DNA of 19,550 bases, taken from JBEEJZ01 sp046046915. Its GTDB lineage: Bacteria; Pseudomonadota; Gammaproteobacteria; Burkholderiales; Burkholderiaceae_C. Numbering within the stretch: the stretch's first letter is position 1; each line of letters starts with the position of its first letter. Location: NCBI GenBank assembly GCA_046046915.1, contig JBJOIT010000051.1, positions 1 through 19,550 of the forward strand, in the 5' to 3' direction. Of this stretch, positions 1-9,063 are shown one piece after another. The position numbers and the translations under genes are program-made. The notes under the pieces are model-generated. The model did not search any database. It saw only the letters and a program-made list of their open reading frames with translations, and was not told the origin of the DNA.

Positions 1-602
1 TCACTAGCCTGAGCTCCACCGTGCTGGGCCTGGCCCTGGCCGCGCCCGCCGCCTACGCCATGGCCTTTTACCCCGGTAAGCGCACCAAAGACGTGTTGAT
101 GTGGATGCTGTCGACCAAGATGATGCCGGCTGTGGGCGCGCTCATGCCCATCTACGTTCTGGCACAACAGTCCTCCTTGCTCGACACCCGCCTGGGCCTG
201 ACGATCATCTTCACGCTCTCCAACCTGCCCATCATGGTGTGGATGCTGTACTCGGGCTTCAAGGACATCCCGAAGGAGATTCTGGATGCCGCACGCATGG
301 ACGGCGCCACCTTGTGGCAAGAAGCCCGCCTGGTGCTGCTGCCCCTGTCCATGGGCGGCCTGGCCTCCACGGGGCTGCTGTGCCTGGTGCTGAGCTGGAA
401 CGAAGCCTTCTGGAGCCTGACGCTCACTGCTGCCAACGCCGGCACCCTGGCCGCCCTGATCGCCCAGTACTCCAGCCCCGAAGGCCTGTTCTGGGCCAAG
501 CTGTCGGCTGCCTCGCTCATGGCCATCGCCCCCATCGTGGTGTTTGGCTGGTTCAGCCAAAAGCAGCTGGTGCAAGGGCTGACCTTTGGCGCTGTGAAAT
601 GA
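1..602 (+). CDS. ABC transporter permease for sugar/polyol (MalG/SmoG type), 5' truncated by window edge
   Basis: This is the C-terminal part (about 200 residues) of an inner-membrane permease. The reading frame is open to the left edge, so the true start lies outside the window. Several hydrophobic stretches are visible, including the first 20 residues and a run ending near the C-terminus before a short cytoplasmic tail. The cytoplasmic coupling loop of binding-protein-dependent permeases is clear: ILDAARMDGA followed by VLLPL fits the EAA-x3-G-x9-I-x-LP pattern that docks on the ATPase. Families with this signature (MalG, SmoG, MtlG) form the second of two permeases. The ATPase and two polyol dehydrogenases follow on the same strand, so a pentitol or hexitol substrate is inferred. 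The binding protein and the first permease would be expected upstream of the window. The family call is solid and the substrate is not proven. Confidence 0.9.
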   Translation, partial: TSLSSTVLGLALAAPAAYAMAFYPGKRTKDVLMWMLSTKMMPAVGALMPIYVLAQQSSLLDTRLGLTIIFTLSNLPIMVWMLYSGFKDIPKEILDAARMDGATLWQEARLVLLPLSMGGLASTGLLCLVLSWNEAFWSLTLTAANAGTLAALIAQYSSPEGLFWAKLSAASLMAIAPIVVFGWFSQKQLVQGLTFGAVK

Positions 603-769
603 AATGGCGTGTTGCACACCCCCCGGCTTGCCCACTGCGTGTGGCCGCTTTCCCCCTTGCAGGGGGCGGCGCCAGCAGACCGGCGAAGCCGGTTCTGCGG
701 CACCCCGCGAATGAATACCGAGATGCATGCCGACATGAATATCGATCGTCCAAGCGTCGGTTTGCAAAA

Positions 770-789
770 GTTTGAATACGTTTGAATAC
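770..789 (+). repeat. Perfect 10-bp tandem duplication (GTTTGAATAC twice)
   Basis: Two abutting copies of GTTTGAATAC lie immediately before the ribosome binding site of the ATPase gene. The unit is AT-richer than its surroundings. It could be replication slippage or a direct-repeat protein site; the sequence alone does not decide. Confidence 0.6.
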
Positions 790-791
790 AT

Positions 792-797
792 CAGGAG
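792..797 (+). promoter_or_regulatory. Ribosome binding site that fixes the ATPase start
   Basis: AGGAGA lies 8 nt before the GTG at 806. An in-frame TTG at 782 has no comparable site, so GTG 806 is preferred. Confidence 0.7.
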
Positions 798-805
798 AAA
801 CTTCA

Positions 806-1858
<1,053 letters not shown>

Positions 1859-1878
1859 CATTGACAAAAAAGCACACC

Positions 1879-2607
1879 ATGAGCACTCCTCTTCTTGGCA
1901 AGATTGCCGCCGTCACGGGTGCGGCCTCAGGTATCGGCCGGGCCAGCACACAAGCCCTGTTGTCCGCCGGCGCGCAGGTCGTTTTAGTAGACCGTGACGC
2001 CGCCGCGCTGGAGCGCGCCTGTGCCGAACTCGGCCCGGCTGCCACGCCCTTGGTGATCGACCTGCTCAACGCCGAGCAATGCGCCACGCTGGTCCCCGAG
2101 ATCCTGAAGCGCACCGGCCGGCTCGACATCTTTCACGCCAACGCCGGTCTTTATGTGGGCGGCGACCTGGTGGATGCCCAGCACGACGCCATCGACCGCA
2201 TGCTGCAGCTCAACGTTGCCGTGGTCATGAAAAACGTGCGCGACGTGCTCAAGCAGATGATTGAACAAGGCGGTGGCGACGTGATCGTGACCAGCTCGCT
2301 GGCCGCGCACTACCCCACGCCGTGGGAGCCGGTCTACGCCTCGTCGAAGTGGGCGATTGACTGCTTTGTGCAAACCACGCGGCGCCAGGTCTTCAAGCAC
2401 GGCATCCGGGTGGGCTCCATTTCGCCAGGGCCGGTCATCACCGGGCTGCTGGCCGATTGGCCACAAGACAAGCTGCAGGCGCTGCGCGAGGCGGGCGGCC
2501 TGCTGGAACCCGCCGAGGTGGCTGAGGTCGTGCTGTTCATGCTGACCCGCCCGCGGGGCATGACCATCCGCGACGTGGTGATGATGCCCACTCATTTTGA
2601 TCTTTAA
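1879..2607 (+). CDS. rbtD: SDR-family polyol dehydrogenase, ribitol 2-dehydrogenase-like
   Basis: This is an NAD-dependent short-chain dehydrogenase of 242 residues, probably oxidising ribitol to D-ribulose. The cofactor motif TGAASGIG is at residues 13-20 and NAG at 88-90. The catalytic set is S140, Y153 and K157 (YASSK). From memory, the protein aligns closely with Klebsiella RbtD, notably around LDIFHANAG, WEPVY and TTRRQV and through the C-terminal FDL. That is family knowledge and no search was run. The start is set at ATG 1879 because MSTPLLGK matches the N-terminus of that family. A TTG at 1855 would overlap the preceding stop codon and is less likely; neither has a strong Shine-Dalgarno sequence. 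Placement between transporter and dalD supports a pentitol pathway. Another polyol could be the real substrate. Confidence 0.85.
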   Translation: MSTPLLGKIAAVTGAASGIGRASTQALLSAGAQVVLVDRDAAALERACAELGPAATPLVIDLLNAEQCATLVPEILKRTGRLDIFHANAGLYVGGDLVDAQHDAIDRMLQLNVAVVMKNVRDVLKQMIEQGGGDVIVTSSLAAHYPTPWEPVYASSKWAIDCFVQTTRRQVFKHGIRVGSISPGPVITGLLADWPQDKLQALREAGGLLEPAEVAEVVLFMLTRPRGMTIRDVVMMPTHFDL

Positions 2608-2649
2608 GCCGACCTGTCTGCACATGTCGAGAACAACAGCGAGCCAACC

Positions 2650-4038
2650 ATGAACCTCATCTTGCATTTGGGCCTCGGATCCTTCCACCGCGCGCACCAG
2701 GCCGTTTACCTGCAAAACCTGCATGACCTGGGAGATACATCCTGGACTCTGGCCGGCGGCAACCTGCGAGCCGACATGGCCGAGACCATCTCTGCCTTGC
2801 AAGCCCAGGGCGGTGCCTACACCCTGGAGACCATCTCGCCCCAGGGCGAGCATCAGTACCAGCGCATCTCCTCCATCCGCCGTGTGATTGGCTACACGCC
2901 TGATCTGGCAGAGCTGATCGCGGTGGGCGCAGACCCGGCCACCAAGATCATCTCGTTTACCGTGACCGAGGCTGGCTACTACCTGGATGCCCACAACCAG
3001 CTGGACCTGGCCACCTTTGCCGATTTGCGCAGCGACCTGGATCTGGCCCGCAAGGGTCTGCCCGGCAGCACCCTTTATGGCGCCTTGACTGCCATCCTGC
3101 GTGCGCGCATGAAGCGCCAAGGGGGCCCAGTCACCCTGATGAACTGCGACAACCTGCGCCACAACGGCGAGCGTTCACGCAGTGGTTTGTTGCAGTTTGT
3201 GGAACTGGCCGGTGACACCGAGCTTCTGGCCTGGATACAGGCCAACACCACCAGCCCCAATGCCATGGTCGATCGCATCACCCCCCGGCCCACAGCGGCC
3301 GTGCGCGAGCGGGTGCTGGCCGCCACCGGGGTGGACGATGCTGCTGCCCTGATGGGGGAGAGCTTCATCCAGTGGGTGATTGAAGACACATTCATCGCCG
3401 GGCGGCCTGCCTGGGAACGTGTGGGCGCAGAGATGGTGGACTCGGTGCAGGCGTACGAGGAGGCCAAGATCCGCCTGCTCAATGCCACGCACAGCTGCAT
3501 CGCCTGGGCCGGCACGCTGGTGGGCTACACCTACATTCATGAGGGCACGCTGGACCCGGTGATTCGCCAGATGGCGTTTGACTATGTCACGCAGGACGTG
3601 ATGCCAGTGCTCAGCCCCAGCCCGATTGATCTGGCAAGGTACCGCGATGTGGTGCTGGAGCGTTTTTGCAACACGGCGATTGCCGACACCAACCAGCGCG
3701 TGGCGATGGACGGCTACTCCAAGATTCCGGGCTTTATTGCGCCCACGATCCGTGAGCGTCTGGCCAGAGGGGAGTCGATTGCCGCGGTGGCCATGCTGCC
3801 GGCGCTGTTTCTGGCTTACCTGCAGCGCTGGCATGCGGGGCAGATTCATTACACCTACCAGGATCAGGCCATGGACGTGGCCCAAGCCCACGCCATTTGC
3901 GAGAGTGCAGACCCACTGGCGGCGTTTGCAGCAGATGCAGTGCTCTGGGGGGAGCTGGCCGGGGATGAGCGGCTGGTGGCAGGGCTGCGCAGTGCCTTTG
4001 AGCGTGTGCAGCGTTTTGTGGCATCAGCAAAGGGCTGA
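2650..4038 (+). CDS. dalD: D-arabinitol 4-dehydrogenase (mannitol dehydrogenase family)
   Basis: This 462-residue polyol dehydrogenase is predicted to oxidise D-arabinitol to D-xylulose with NAD. The N-terminal LHLGLGSFHRAHQAVYL is the Rossmann glycine-rich segment of the long-chain mannitol dehydrogenase family. FTVTEAGYYL and NCDNLRHNGE are further family landmarks. The active-site motif K-x4-N-x2-H is seen at K273, N278 and H281 in KIRLLNATHSCIAW. From memory the protein resembles Klebsiella DalD (about 455 residues) along its whole length, closer than it resembles fructose-forming mannitol dehydrogenases. ATG 2650 gives the expected N-terminus; its upstream ribosome site is weak. The gene follows the SDR gene by 42 bp on the same strand, so cotranscription is likely. 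No xylulokinase or ribulokinase is in view. Confidence 0.9.
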   Translation: MNLILHLGLGSFHRAHQAVYLQNLHDLGDTSWTLAGGNLRADMAETISALQAQGGAYTLETISPQGEHQYQRISSIRRVIGYTPDLAELIAVGADPATKIISFTVTEAGYYLDAHNQLDLATFADLRSDLDLARKGLPGSTLYGALTAILRARMKRQGGPVTLMNCDNLRHNGERSRSGLLQFVELAGDTELLAWIQANTTSPNAMVDRITPRPTAAVRERVLAATGVDDAAALMGESFIQWVIEDTFIAGRPAWERVGAEMVDSVQAYEEAKIRLLNATHSCIAWAGTLVGYTYIHEGTLDPVIRQMAFDYVTQDVMPVLSPSPIDLARYRDVVLERFCNTAIADTNQRVAMDGYSKIPGFIAPTIRERLARGESIAAVAMLPALFLAYLQRWHAGQIHYTYQDQAMDVAQAHAICESADPLAAFAADAVLWGELAGDERLVAGLRSAFERVQRFVASAKG

Positions 4039-4087
4039 CACGAACGATGGTGGTAAGGTATTGACCTGATCCACAAGAGGCTCACCC

Positions 4088-5026
4088 GTGTCTGCCCTGC
4101 CCCGCCAAGTTCCTCGCCAGCTCAAGCCCGAGCTGGAAAGAGACTACGCACGTTCGCCCGACCTGGGCTACGAGTCTCCCACCGAGGTGGGGTTTATCCG
4201 CTGTCTGGCCCACGGCTTTCCTACACCGCTGGCGCGCTGGCACTACCACGACGAGTACGAGCTGCACCTGATCACTGCCACCTCGGGCAAGATGTTTGTG
4301 GGCGACTGGATCGGCCGGTTTCAGCCCGGCCAGGTGGTGCTCACCGGCCCACGCCTGCCCCACAACTGGGTGAGCATGGACATGGCCGAAGCCAGCGTGC
4401 CCCAGCGTGACTTGGTGATTCAGTTCTTGCACGAGCCGCTGGCGCGTGCCACCGACAACATTCCCGAACTGGCCGAAGTGCTGCCGCTCCTGGACCGGGC
4501 CCGCCACGGCATCGAGTTTTTTGACATGTCGGAGCAGGCCATTGCGCATTGGCACAAGGTCAAGTCCAACCGGGGTTTGAGACGCTTCACGGCGTTTTGC
4601 GACTTTTTATGTGACCTGGCGGCCTGCACCGAGTACCGCCTGCTGTCCAACGTGCAACTGCAAAGCGTGGACGACGACGCCTCCATGCGCCAGATCAACG
4701 ATCTGGTCATCCGGCTGACGGACAACCTGGACAAGCCCATTTCAGCGGCCGACGTTGCCGCCGAGCTGGGCATGAGCGAGAGCCGGTTTTCACGTTTCTT
4801 CCGGCGCGCCACAGGCAACACGTTTACCGACTTTGTGAACCGGGTCCGCATCAATCGGGCCTGCCAGCTGCTGATGAATTCAGGCCGGCTGATCACCGAC
4901 ATCTGCTACGAGGTCGGCTTCAACAACGTGGCCAACTTCAACCGCCGCTTCCTGGAAATCAAGGGCATGACGCCCTCGGAGTACCGCAAGCAGGCCGAAA
5001 GCCGGTTCAGCGGCGCGGCCAACTGA
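4088..5026 (+). CDS. AraC-family transcriptional regulator
   Basis: This 312-residue regulator probably controls the pentitol genes in front of it. The N-terminal half carries a cupin-like sensor segment around HYHDEYELHLI and FQPGQVVLTGPRLPHNW (about residues 55-100). The C-terminal 100 residues hold the double helix-turn-helix: AADVAAELGMSESRFSRFFR, then ITDICYEVGFNNVANFNRRF, ending KGMTPSEYRK, the classic AraC/XylS signature. The start is GTG 4088, with AAGAGG at 4075-4080 seven nucleotides upstream. It lies 50 bp after dalD on the same strand, so it may be cotranscribed and autoregulated. Its 3' end is only 7 bp from the converging P450 gene. The sensed ligand cannot be read from the sequence. 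Confidence 0.9.
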   Translation: MSALPRQVPRQLKPELERDYARSPDLGYESPTEVGFIRCLAHGFPTPLARWHYHDEYELHLITATSGKMFVGDWIGRFQPGQVVLTGPRLPHNWVSMDMAEASVPQRDLVIQFLHEPLARATDNIPELAEVLPLLDRARHGIEFFDMSEQAIAHWHKVKSNRGLRRFTAFCDFLCDLAACTEYRLLSNVQLQSVDDDASMRQINDLVIRLTDNLDKPISAADVAAELGMSESRFSRFFRRATGNTFTDFVNRVRINRACQLLMNSGRLITDICYEVGFNNVANFNRRFLEIKGMTPSEYRKQAESRFSGAAN

Positions 5027-5033
5027 GGCGCTT

Positions 5034-7337
5034 TTACAGGGCCAGCACCAGCTTCGAGCCCTTGGCTCGGGAGCAGCAGGCCATCATGCGTCCATCCATG
5101 GCGCGCTCGGCCTTGCTTAGGACCCTGTCCCGGTGGTCCACGACGCCGTCAAGCACTTTGACCTCACAGGTACCGCACAAACCCTCACCACAATCACTGG
5201 GCACATCGATGCCACGGGCCTGCAAGGCGTCGATCAAGGTTTGATCTGCAGCCACCGGCACTTCCAGATGGGAGTCCTGCAAGACCGCCACAAAAGCGTG
5301 CTCGTTGTCGTGGTTCAGCGCTGTGCCCTCGGCGCTGAAGTGTTCAACATGCAAAACGCCGTCGGCCCACTGCCCGCTCAGCACCTCCAAAGCGTCGATC
5401 AATCGAGCTGGGCCACATGCGTAGACCCTTGTGCGGTCATGGACCTCAGACAACATCGTTGCCAGATCCATGCGCCGCCCCTGGGCCTTGACATAGCAGC
5501 GCAGGCTTCTGCCATGGTCTTGTTCGGCCCGGCCCAGCAAGGCCATGTGCTGACGTGCCCGCCCGGCGTAATGGAATTCATACGATTTGCCCAGCGCCTT
5601 GAGCCGGTCTGCCATGGCCAATATGGGCGTGATGCCTATGCCACCCGCAATCAGGACGTAATGCTGGCCTTCTTCATCCAGCCTGAACAGGTTTTTGGGT
5701 CCGGCGATGTGAACTTGAGCGCCCACTTGCAGGTGGTCACAAAAATACCGCGAGCCGCCTCGGCCGTCGGCCTCGCGTTGAATGACGACCTGAAACGTCG
5801 TCTGGTCGCCGGCAGGGCCGCACAGAGAATACTTGCGACGATAGCCACCAGCCACCAGATCCACATGAGACCCCGCCGACCAGGCTGGCAGGGGACGCCC
5901 CAGGCCATCAGCGAACACAAAGCGATAGAGGCCGTCACCATCTGCATGCACCTCTCGCACCACCACCTGACGGGTAATGGCGTCTTTGACAGGGGGACCC
6001 ACATAAAACGCGGGAGTGCTGTCGCCTTTGGCAGCGTGGGTACGCTCAGGATTGAGGGCCGGATCCCACTGAACCCACAATTCAGAGGGCCCACGAAATG
6101 AAGTGTTGGACAAAAACTCAAAGGACTGACCCGGCACCAATTGAAGGTGCGGCAGGCGCCGGGCAAATTCCTCCAGAAAAACCCGCATCTGCATGCGACC
6201 GATGTTTTTGCCCATGCATTGGTGTGCCCCATAACCAAAGGTCAGGTGCTCTACGGCGTTGTCGCGATACAGATCGACCTGTTCAGGATTCTCGAAATGC
6301 GCGGGGTCGACGTTGGCCGAAGCTTGCACCAGCAGCAACTTGCCACCTTTGGGGATGGCGACACCGCCCACTGTGGTGTCAGACGTGGCAACCCGACGCC
6401 ACGCAATGATGGACCCCGCCACTCGCAGGCACTCTTCAACCGCATTTGGAATGATTCCGGGCTGATCGCAGATGGCCCGCCAGGCCGACGGCTCCGACAG
6501 GAGCGTCATGAAGGCATTGGCGGTAGCGTTGGAGGTGGTTTCGTGAGCCGCGGCCAAGATGGCCATCATCATGGAGCGCAGGTAAGACTCGGTGACGATG
6601 TCCGGGTGCTTGTGATGTTGGCGTATGGAGTCATACATCCAACCCTGGCTGTCTGGGCGGGCCATCATGTCATCCAGTATTTTTTGGGCCACCTGCCAGA
6701 AGCGCCCGACGTTTTGGGACACCTCCAACTGTTCTTTGGGCGTTGGACGCCCCCAGGTATTGAGCGTGTGGGCAACGGCAAACTGACGCAATTGCTCAGC
6801 GCCTTCGTCTGGCACCCCCAAAAACTGCAAGGCGATGGTCAAGGGGATTTCATAGAACATCTCCTTGACCAAATCGGCGCTCCCCCGGTCGATGAACCGG
6901 TCCATGTACTGCCGTGCCATGGTGCGCACCACGGGTTCAAACCTGATCAGGTTTTCAGGAAGAAACGCATCCAACAGCAGACGACGCCGCGCCATGTGAT
7001 CGGGCTCATCTTCGTTCACCATGGTTCTGTTCATGGCAAAGCCAAAGCTTTTCAAAATCTCCATTGCCTCGGGGGGCGCAGGCGTGATTTTTTCGAGTGC
7101 AATGGCGGGCGAAAACAAAAGGTTGTCGCGAAACACCGCCTTCACGTCGTCATAGCGGGTGACCACCCAATACCCCAGCTCCGGGCTGAAGAAAACAGGT
7201 TCTTCTTCGCGTGCCCAGCGCAAATAGTCGGCCGGGTTCTGCAGATAGGCGGGCTCAAAGGGATTGAACGCCGCAGCACGAGAGGAGACCGGACAACCCG
7301 TGGGCGAGAGGTTTGAGTGGTCAACAGGACATGACAT
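5034..7337 (-). CDS. Self-sufficient cytochrome P450 (CYP116B type): heme domain fused to FMN/[2Fe-2S] reductase
   Basis: This 767-residue monooxygenase carries its own electron supply: NAD(P)H to FMN to [2Fe-2S] to heme. The P450 part (about residues 1-430) shows the I-helix AAHETT, the K-helix ExxR in EECLR and the heme loop FGYGAHQCMG with ligand C374. The reductase part has RKYSLCG (flavin binding), GGIGITP and YACGP (nucleotide binding). The C-terminal ferredoxin has C716-x4-C721-x2-C724-x29-C754. Domain order, length and whole-chain resemblance to P450RhF (CYP116B2), recalled from memory, support the class. Published members oxidise a broad range of small aromatics and alkanes; the native substrate here is unknown. 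ATG 7337 starts 16 bp after the ahpF stop with no obvious Shine-Dalgarno sequence, so translation may depend on ahpF. The gene has no evident promoter of its own. Confidence 0.93.
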   Translation of the reverse strand: MSCPVDHSNLSPTGCPVSSRAAAFNPFEPAYLQNPADYLRWAREEEPVFFSPELGYWVVTRYDDVKAVFRDNLLFSPAIALEKITPAPPEAMEILKSFGFAMNRTMVNEDEPDHMARRRLLLDAFLPENLIRFEPVVRTMARQYMDRFIDRGSADLVKEMFYEIPLTIALQFLGVPDEGAEQLRQFAVAHTLNTWGRPTPKEQLEVSQNVGRFWQVAQKILDDMMARPDSQGWMYDSIRQHHKHPDIVTESYLRSMMMAILAAAHETTSNATANAFMTLLSEPSAWRAICDQPGIIPNAVEECLRVAGSIIAWRRVATSDTTVGGVAIPKGGKLLLVQASANVDPAHFENPEQVDLYRDNAVEHLTFGYGAHQCMGKNIGRMQMRVFLEEFARRLPHLQLVPGQSFEFLSNTSFRGPSELWVQWDPALNPERTHAAKGDSTPAFYVGPPVKDAITRQVVVREVHADGDGLYRFVFADGLGRPLPAWSAGSHVDLVAGGYRRKYSLCGPAGDQTTFQVVIQREADGRGGSRYFCDHLQVGAQVHIAGPKNLFRLDEEGQHYVLIAGGIGITPILAMADRLKALGKSYEFHYAGRARQHMALLGRAEQDHGRSLRCYVKAQGRRMDLATMLSEVHDRTRVYACGPARLIDALEVLSGQWADGVLHVEHFSAEGTALNHDNEHAFVAVLQDSHLEVPVAADQTLIDALQARGIDVPSDCGEGLCGTCEVKVLDGVVDHRDRVLSKAERAMDGRMMACCSRAKGSKLVLAL

Positions 7338-7338
7338 G

Positions 7339-7363
7339 TCAGCTGCGAGCGAATCAGCTGCGA
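7339..7363. repeat. 10-bp direct repeat (TCAGCTGCGA) across the ahpF stop and P450 leader
   Basis: TCAGCTGCGA occurs at 7339-7348 and 7354-7363, a 15-bp period. The right copy contains the ahpF stop codon (TGA on the minus strand). The left copy is the leader of the P450 gene. The arrangement looks like a short duplication of the ahpF 3' end at the junction. Confidence 0.6.
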
Positions 7364-8907
7364 ATCAGGTGGTCAAAGGCACTCAGGGCGGCTTTGGCGC
7401 CTTCGCCGGCAGCGATGACGATTTGCTTGTAAGGCACCGTGGTGCAGTCGCCCGCCGCAAACACGCCCGGCATGTTGGTGTGGCCTTTGGCGTCCACCAC
7501 GATCTCGCCAAATTTGCTGAGTTCAACGGTGCCCTTCAGAAACTCGGTGTTGGGCACCAGGCCGATTTGCACGAACACCCCTTCAAGCGGCACATGGTGC
7601 TCGGTGCCAGAGGCGCGGTCTTTGTACGAAATGCCATTGACCTTGCTGCCGTCGCCGGTGATCTCGGTGGTCTGGGCACTGGTATGCACCGTCACGTTGG
7701 GCAGGCTGTTCAGTTTGTTTACCAGCACCGCATCGGCCTTGAGCTGTTCGGCAAATTCGATCACCGTGACGTGCTCGACTATGCCGGCCAAATCAATCGC
7801 CGCTTCGATGCCGGAGTTGCCGCCGCCAATTACCGCCGTGCGCTTGCCCTTGAACAGCGGCCCGTCGCAGTGCGGGCAATAGGCCACGCCTTTGTTTTTG
7901 TACTCGGCTTCGCCGGGCACGTTCACATTGCGCCAGCGGGCACCGGTCGACACGATCACGGTTTTGGCCTTGAGCGTTGCGCCGTTGTCCATCTGCACCT
8001 GTAGCAGGCCCCCAGCCTCGGTCGCCGGAATGATTTGCATAGCACGCTGCAGGTTCATGATGTCCACGCCATAGTGGCGCACCTGGGCTTCAAGCGCGGC
8101 CGCAAACTTGGGGCCGTCGGTCTCCAGCACCGAGATGTAGTTTTCAATCGCCATGGTGTCGTTGGTCTGGCCACCAAAGCGCTCGGCAGCCACCCCCACG
8201 CGTATGCCCTTGCGGGCGGCGTACACGGCAGCGGCAGCGCCAGCGGGGCCACCGCCCACGATCAACATGTCAAACGCCTCTTTGGCGCTCAGTTTGGCGG
8301 CTTCGCGGTCGGCAGCGCCGGTATCGAGCTTGGCCACGATCTCTTCCACGCTCATGCGGCCCGAGCCAAACACCTTGCCGTTCAAAAACACCATGGGCAC
8401 GGCCATGATTTCGCGCTCGGTCACCTCTTGCTGGAAGGCGCCGCCTTCAATCACCACGGTTTTGACCTTGGGATTGACGATGGCCATGAGCGACAGGGCC
8501 TGCACCACGTCCGGGCAGTTGTGGCAGGTCAGGGACATGTAGACCTCAAAGCTGAAGTCGCCGTCCAGAGCTTTGATCGAATCGATGACATCCTGCTCCA
8601 CCTTGGGCGGGTGGCCACCCGTCCACAGCAGGGCCAGCACCAAGGAGGTGAACTCGTGGCCCAGCGGCAGGCCGGCAAAGCGCACGCCTTGGGTCTCACC
8701 ATGGCGGGCCACCACAAAGGAAGGCTTGCGGCTGTCGGCGCCCGAGACGTCCAGCGTGACCTTGTCGGAGAGGCTGACGATAGTCTCGAGCAGACTCTTC
8801 ATGTCGGCGGCGGTTTCGCTGTCGTCCAGCGAGGCGATCAGACGGATGGGCTGGCGCAGCAGGGCCAGGTATTGCTGGAGTTGTGCTTTGAGGGTGTCGT
8901 CGAGCAT
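7354..8907 (-). CDS. ahpF: Alkyl hydroperoxide reductase subunit F
   Basis: This 517-residue cytoplasmic flavoprotein disulfide reductase reduces AhpC with NADH. The N-terminal tandem thioredoxin-like domain carries the CHNC redox pair (C128, C131). The FAD site is LIVGGGPAGAAAA (about 215-227). The thioredoxin-reductase-like core has CPHC (C344, C347), the NADH-binding VIGGGNSGIEAA and the late FAD motif GVFAAGDCT. Length and motif order match the AhpF family. ATG 8907 is preceded by GGAGAAA on the minus strand. The gene lies 156 bp downstream of ahpC on the same strand, the usual order. It is followed 16 bp later by the P450 gene, which is not a usual neighbour. Confidence 0.97.
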   Translation of the reverse strand: MLDDTLKAQLQQYLALLRQPIRLIASLDDSETAADMKSLLETIVSLSDKVTLDVSGADSRKPSFVVARHGETQGVRFAGLPLGHEFTSLVLALLWTGGHPPKVEQDVIDSIKALDGDFSFEVYMSLTCHNCPDVVQALSLMAIVNPKVKTVVIEGGAFQQEVTEREIMAVPMVFLNGKVFGSGRMSVEEIVAKLDTGAADREAAKLSAKEAFDMLIVGGGPAGAAAAVYAARKGIRVGVAAERFGGQTNDTMAIENYISVLETDGPKFAAALEAQVRHYGVDIMNLQRAMQIIPATEAGGLLQVQMDNGATLKAKTVIVSTGARWRNVNVPGEAEYKNKGVAYCPHCDGPLFKGKRTAVIGGGNSGIEAAIDLAGIVEHVTVIEFAEQLKADAVLVNKLNSLPNVTVHTSAQTTEITGDGSKVNGISYKDRASGTEHHVPLEGVFVQIGLVPNTEFLKGTVELSKFGEIVVDAKGHTNMPGVFAAGDCTTVPYKQIVIAAGEGAKAALSAFDHLIRS

Positions 8908-9004
8908 GGTTTTCTCCGGTTTTCAGGGTGCAGTGATCCCTGGGCTCACGCTTTTGGCAGAGCCGGTGTTCAAAAGGCGGGGGGAATCGTTGGGCAAAGC
9001 ACAC

Positions 9005-9049
9005 GGGGCGAGCCCCATGCGCTGCACTCAACGCCCTGCAAGGCAGGGC
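9005..9049 (-). terminator. Two hairpins between ahpC and ahpF, possible attenuator or mRNA 3'-end stabiliser
   Basis: In the 156-bp ahpC-ahpF gap, GGGG/CCCC pairs around a CGAG loop at 9005-9016. GCCCTGC pairs perfectly with GCAGGGC around a 3-nt loop at 9033-9049. The second begins 15 nt after the ahpC stop. Neither is followed by a T-tract in the minus direction, so full intrinsic termination is unlikely. Partial termination or 3'-end protection would favour the abundant AhpC over AhpF, but that is inference. Confidence 0.4.
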
Positions 9050-9063
9050 ATGAGGGACAAGCT

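Larger units (their letters stand above)
603..805. repeat. 203-bp intergenic region with two hairpins of a GC-rich dispersed-repeat type
   Basis: The gap separates permease and ATPase genes that are normally adjacent. It holds a C5/G5 hairpin at 654-668 (CCCCC, TTGCA loop, GGGGG). A second hairpin lies at 676-697: ACCGGC pairs with GCCGGT across a GAA loop, extended by CAG/CTG with one bulged T. I recognise this kind of sequence as a dispersed intergenic repeat of Comamonadaceae-like genomes; that is recall and has not been searched. No gene is evident here. An overlapping open frame exists but reads like a shadow of the permease. Confidence 0.6.

Noticed and set aside
101..775. Plus-strand open frame overlapping the permease and running into the intergenic repeat
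   Set aside because: The first part is a frame-shifted reading of the permease and the rest covers repeat hairpins; no start signal or domain.
1984..3162. Long open frame on the minus strand opposite the SDR and dalD genes (about 390 codons)
   Set aside because: It is antisense to two genes with clear catalytic motifs, is rich in His, Gln and Gly as expected from a mirrored high-GC frame, and shows no domain.
5133..7316. Two plus-strand open frames opposite the P450 gene
   Set aside because: They mirror a gene with complete heme, flavin and ferredoxin motifs; no ribosome site or domain supports them.
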